DNA from: Apis mellifera
Lineage: Eukaryota; Arthropoda; Insecta; Hymenoptera; Apidae
DNA length: 64,000 nt
Assembly: GCF_003254395.2 (NCBI RefSeq)
Contig: NC_037638.1
Location: forward strand, 24,319,352 to 24,383,351
Reading direction: 5' to 3'
A program made the position numbers and the translations under genes. Each line of letters opens with the position of its first letter. Positions within the stretch are counted from its first letter, which is position 1. Positions 61,791-64,000 of the stretch are shown here, one piece after another. Under the pieces are notes generated by a model. It saw nothing but the letters and a program-made list of their open reading frames with translations. It made no database searches and had not been told where the DNA came from.

Positions 61791-61812
61791 CTCCTCCTCC
61801 TCCTCCTCCTCC
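61791..61812 (+). repeat. (CTC)n microsatellite
   Basis: About seven units; explains poly-Pro, poly-Leu and poly-Gly frames. Confidence 0.9.
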
Positions 61813-62035
61813 TTCTTCTCGATCGGTTCTCGTCACGCGGAAATTACGTAAAGAAAAAGATGGAAACGCGTGGAAAGAGATATTCGATCGAAGCCACCGC
61901 CTTTTTGTCGCGAAATGGAAGAAAAAAAGACGAGAACAATCAGAGATACGTGAATGGACGAGGAGAAGAGAGAGAGAGAAGGGAAGCATGAAAGCGTGCG
62001 TGAGACTCACTTTCAGCGCGGGGATGTGGTACACG

Positions 62036-62057
62036 GTTGGTCCTAGCTGGGACCAAC
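62036..62057 (+). other. 8-bp perfect stem-loop
   Basis: GTTGGTCC, loop TAGCTG, GGACCAAC. It is too short for a microRNA precursor, and I see no extended pairing outside it. Confidence 0.5.
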
Positions 62058-62782
62058 TCTTTGCGCCGAGATCGGGGATCCCTTAAGAAGAGACGCAGTT
62101 AGATCTAGTTCCAGGGTGCACGGTTACACAGCGGGGTCGGGAACCTGAGACGTCGGAGATCGGTGAAAATTAACCCTCAAAGGAGGGCTGCGATCGGGGA
62201 TACATGATAATATCCCCCGTACACTCGCGGGATACTCACGGGAGCCACACTTTGCGTTCTTTGGAACTGAGAATCCGAGCGTAGCAATTATTATTATTAG
62301 TAGTAGTAAATGTAACGATAAATCCGGCACAAATCACCGTTGAAATTTTTCAGTCACTCTCTTTCAGACGATTCAATTATATATTCCCTCCTCTTCTTCT
62401 CTTCTTACAAACGTTATAGAAAACGTTGCACACGAATGAGAGGCAAGTTTTATCCACCACGATTTATCCACCACGAAACGTGTGGTACGTAAACGTAGAT
62501 ATGGATGGGATAGGTTCCGAACCACCACCACCACTACCACCAAAAAAAAGTAAAAAGAAAAACGAAAGAGACAACTTTTCCTCTCGTCCTCGTTGGAGAA
62601 GGAAATCACTGAAATCGACTCACGATTGACCGCACACTCGCGACAGCGCACAGTGGAGTAAACTCATCTCACTGGTGAAATTTATCTCGATGATGACGCC
62701 ACGTAGAAATAAGCGTTTTTTTTTTCTCAAAAGCGTCGGTCGTTGGTAGAGTTCCGTGGTGTTCGAGCGAGGCCAGCTCGAA

Positions 62783-62783
62783 G

Positions 62784-62836
<53 letters not shown>
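62783..62836 (+). repeat. (GA)n tract
   Basis: An imperfect GA/AAAG tract of about 54 bases. GAGAG words are also potential GAGA-factor sites near a promoter. Confidence 0.9.
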
Positions 62837-62923
62837 TTTCTCTGTTCTCTCGTGACAAAAGTGTGTCACGCGAGGAAGAAACCACCACCACCACTGCGAT
62901 CGAACGTAGTCCGCCGCTGCCGA

Positions 62924-62955
<32 letters not shown>

Positions 62956-62996
62956 CGTCGTCGTCGTCGTCGTCCTCGTCGTCCTCGTCGTCGTTG
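62924..62996 (+). repeat. (GTC)n tract
   Basis: About 24 GTC/GTT units with interruptions. It produces poly-Val, poly-Ser, poly-Arg, poly-Asp and poly-Thr frames in different readings, none credible. Confidence 0.9.
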
Positions 62997-63153
62997 CCCT
63001 CTTCCGCTCCTTCGTCGTTCTCGTCGTCCTCGTCGTTCCGGGTATATATCCGAGTAAACCTTCCTCCTTCTCCTTTCGCGTGTATGTCTCTCTCTTTCTG
63101 TCGCGCACCTCCTCCCTCGGTTCCTTGTTTCGTCGTCGAGCTGTTGTCGCCGA

Positions 63154-63240
63154 GGAGAAGAAGAACAAGAAGAAGAAGAACAAGAAGAAAAAGAAGAAGA
63201 GGAGAAGCAGGAAGAGGAGGAGGAGGAGGAGGAGGAGGTG
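63154..63240 (+). repeat. (AAG)n-(GGA)n compound tract
   Basis: AAG/AAC units change into GGA units. It underlies the poly-Lys/poly-Arg part of the long plus-strand frame 62756-63799, which I reject as a gene. Confidence 0.9.
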
Positions 63241-63349
63241 GAAGAGGGTTTGGAGATTCTCTCGTGCTCGAGCAACGGGTCAAGCACGCACCGCACAACC
63301 AGCACCACCAGTACGTCGTAGGGAAGTTGGGGTCGCGCGAGAAACGAGG

Positions 63350-63410
63350 GAGAGAGAGAGAGAGAAGGAGAGAGAGAGAGAGAGAGAGGGAGGAGAGAAA
63401 GAGAGGGAGC
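63350..63410 (+). repeat. (GA)n tract
   Basis: A long purine GA tract with interruptions immediately upstream of the candidate start codon. Confidence 0.9.
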
Positions 63411-63450
63411 GTGAGTCACCGGGAGAAGATACGAGATATCACGAATCGAA

Positions 63451-63571
63451 ATGGTGTATCGTATCACCACTCACTGCTCCGCTCACACCGAGGAGTTCGC
63501 ACACCGATTCGACGCGGCGAACCACGGCCGCCGTATCCGTGTGCGCGTTCACTTGCGTGTATACTCGCGAG
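63451..63571 (+). CDS. Candidate first coding exon (hypothetical)
   Basis: ATG 63451-63453 sits in a fair context (CGAAATGG) and is the first ATG after an in-frame TGA near 63412. It opens 40 codons and one base up to the exon end, where GCGAG is followed by GTAAGTAAG, a textbook donor (intron from 63572). The peptide starts MVYRITTHCSAHTEEFAH and is Arg-rich towards the end (GRRIRVRVHLRVYSR). The frame stops within three codons if read into the intron, so splicing would be needed. Upstream, GA- and GTC-rich DNA would be a long 5-prime leader, common for regulatory genes in insects. Alternatively the whole exon is untranslated and this is an upstream frame. Confidence 0.35.
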
Positions 63572-63727
63572 GTAAGTAAGAGCGCAGAGACGCGGCAACG
63601 CGACGCGTACGATGCTGTTCGCTCGACGTTTCAACGCGTTCTCCTCCCCCCTCTTTTTTCGTCTCGGCGGAACGACGAAAGGGTGCTCCGTGTGTGCCAC
63701 CGTTCGCCCGCTCCTCTCCCTCCTCCC

Positions 63728-63750
63728 CCTCCTCCTCCTCCTCCTCCTCC
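63728..63750 (+). repeat. (CTC)n microsatellite
   Basis: About seven CTC units. Confidence 0.9.
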
Positions 63751-64000
63751 ACTTCCTCGCTCGACGCGGCGGCGTAACGTTAACGAACAACGTGCGTGAA
63801 CGACTTTGGCGACGAGGAAAAAAAAAAATATACGTATACACACATATACGTATGTATATACACGTACGTGTATATACTCGAGAGAGACGTATAAATAACG
63901 AAATACGCACCAGCCCTAGGAGAGACCCTTAGGCCGGATCCGCGGAGTTTCCTTTTCACCTCGATTTTCGGTCCCTTGCCACCCCCGCGCCAGCTGCACA
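63751..64000. other. Right edge, probable intron
   Basis: If the donor at 63572 is used, this is the start of an intron. It holds a TATAAATA word at 63890-63897 with no matching initiator and a palindromic ACGTACGT-type patch near 63845-63875. Confidence 0.4.

Larger units (their letters stand above)
59111..62650. other. Unique and AT-rich DNA, no gene supported
   Basis: It has an A15 run at about 61686-61700, a CTC tract at 61791-61812 and a TA tract near 60306-60320. At 62036-62057, GTTGGTCC and GGACCAAC form an 8-bp perfect hairpin stem with a six-base loop. The patch 61.98-62.33 kb is GC-richer and non-repetitive, perhaps promoter-proximal to the exon candidate that follows. Confidence 0.5.

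Noticed and set aside
62036..62057. microRNA precursor at the 8-bp hairpin
   Set aside because: The stem is far too short, with no extended pairing and no recognised mature sequence.
62669..63470. Long minus-strand frames of 209 and 247 codons
   Set aside because: Same microsatellites read in reverse (poly-Asp, poly-Arg, poly-Ser). No domain and no start context.
62756..63799. 347-codon plus-strand frame, longest in the window
   Set aside because: It is made of poly-Val, poly-Lys/Arg and Glu/Arg runs from microsatellites, is open in several frames at once, and reads straight through a consensus splice donor at 63572.

Overview
This window looks like non-coding euchromatin from an insect nuclear genome, most likely a bee (Hymenoptera, Apis-like). 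The DNA is AT-rich with abundant CpG and endless TCGA/GATCG words, dense microsatellites and homopolymers, and no bacterial-style gene packing. Two stretches are nuclear copies of mitochondrial DNA (NUMTs). Read in the invertebrate mitochondrial code they give insect-type COX1 and ND5, which supports an arthropod host. The species is an inference, not proven.

No gene can be named with confidence. Nearly all long open frames follow base composition: one strand is purine-rich, the other lacks A and so lacks stop codons. What stands out from this background is: a minus-strand frame that reads like a small membrane protein (9.2-9.6 kb); a 60-nt candidate microexon with good splice sites (8672-8731); a minus-strand 134-codon frame through non-repetitive DNA (33.47-33.88 kb); several strong acceptors followed by open frames (40.9, 46.2, 47.3, 58.8 kb); and a candidate first exon at the right edge (about 62.7-63.57 kb) ending in a consensus GTAAGT donor. 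If real, the last belongs to a plus-strand gene that continues beyond the window.

Layout: 1-2.2 kb simple repeats; 2.2-3.1 kb decayed tandem repeats; 3.1-9.2 kb AT-rich unique DNA with the microexon; 9.2-9.6 kb membrane-protein-like frame; 14.2-14.6 kb COX1 NUMT; 19.4-19.6 kb ND5 NUMT; 22.46-22.66 kb a nearly perfect 102-bp tandem duplication; 28.45-28.79 kb a three-copy array with a conserved palindrome; 29.8-30.2 kb and 45.5-45.8 kb GC-rich islands; 35.2 kb a TATA/initiator promoter candidate; 40.1/41.5 kb and 44.7/46.1 kb paired dispersed duplications; 44.75-45.47 kb a four-copy array; 49.1-49.4 kb a transposon-like insert; 62.7-63.8 kb a stack of microsatellites around the candidate first exon.

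The likely setting is a long intron or intergenic interval upstream of, or inside, a developmentally regulated gene. Paired perfect Grainyhead-type sites (13.78 and 38.84 kb) and a YY1/Pho-type site (33.31 kb) would fit enhancer content. No rRNA, credible tRNA, CRISPR array or complete transposon was seen.
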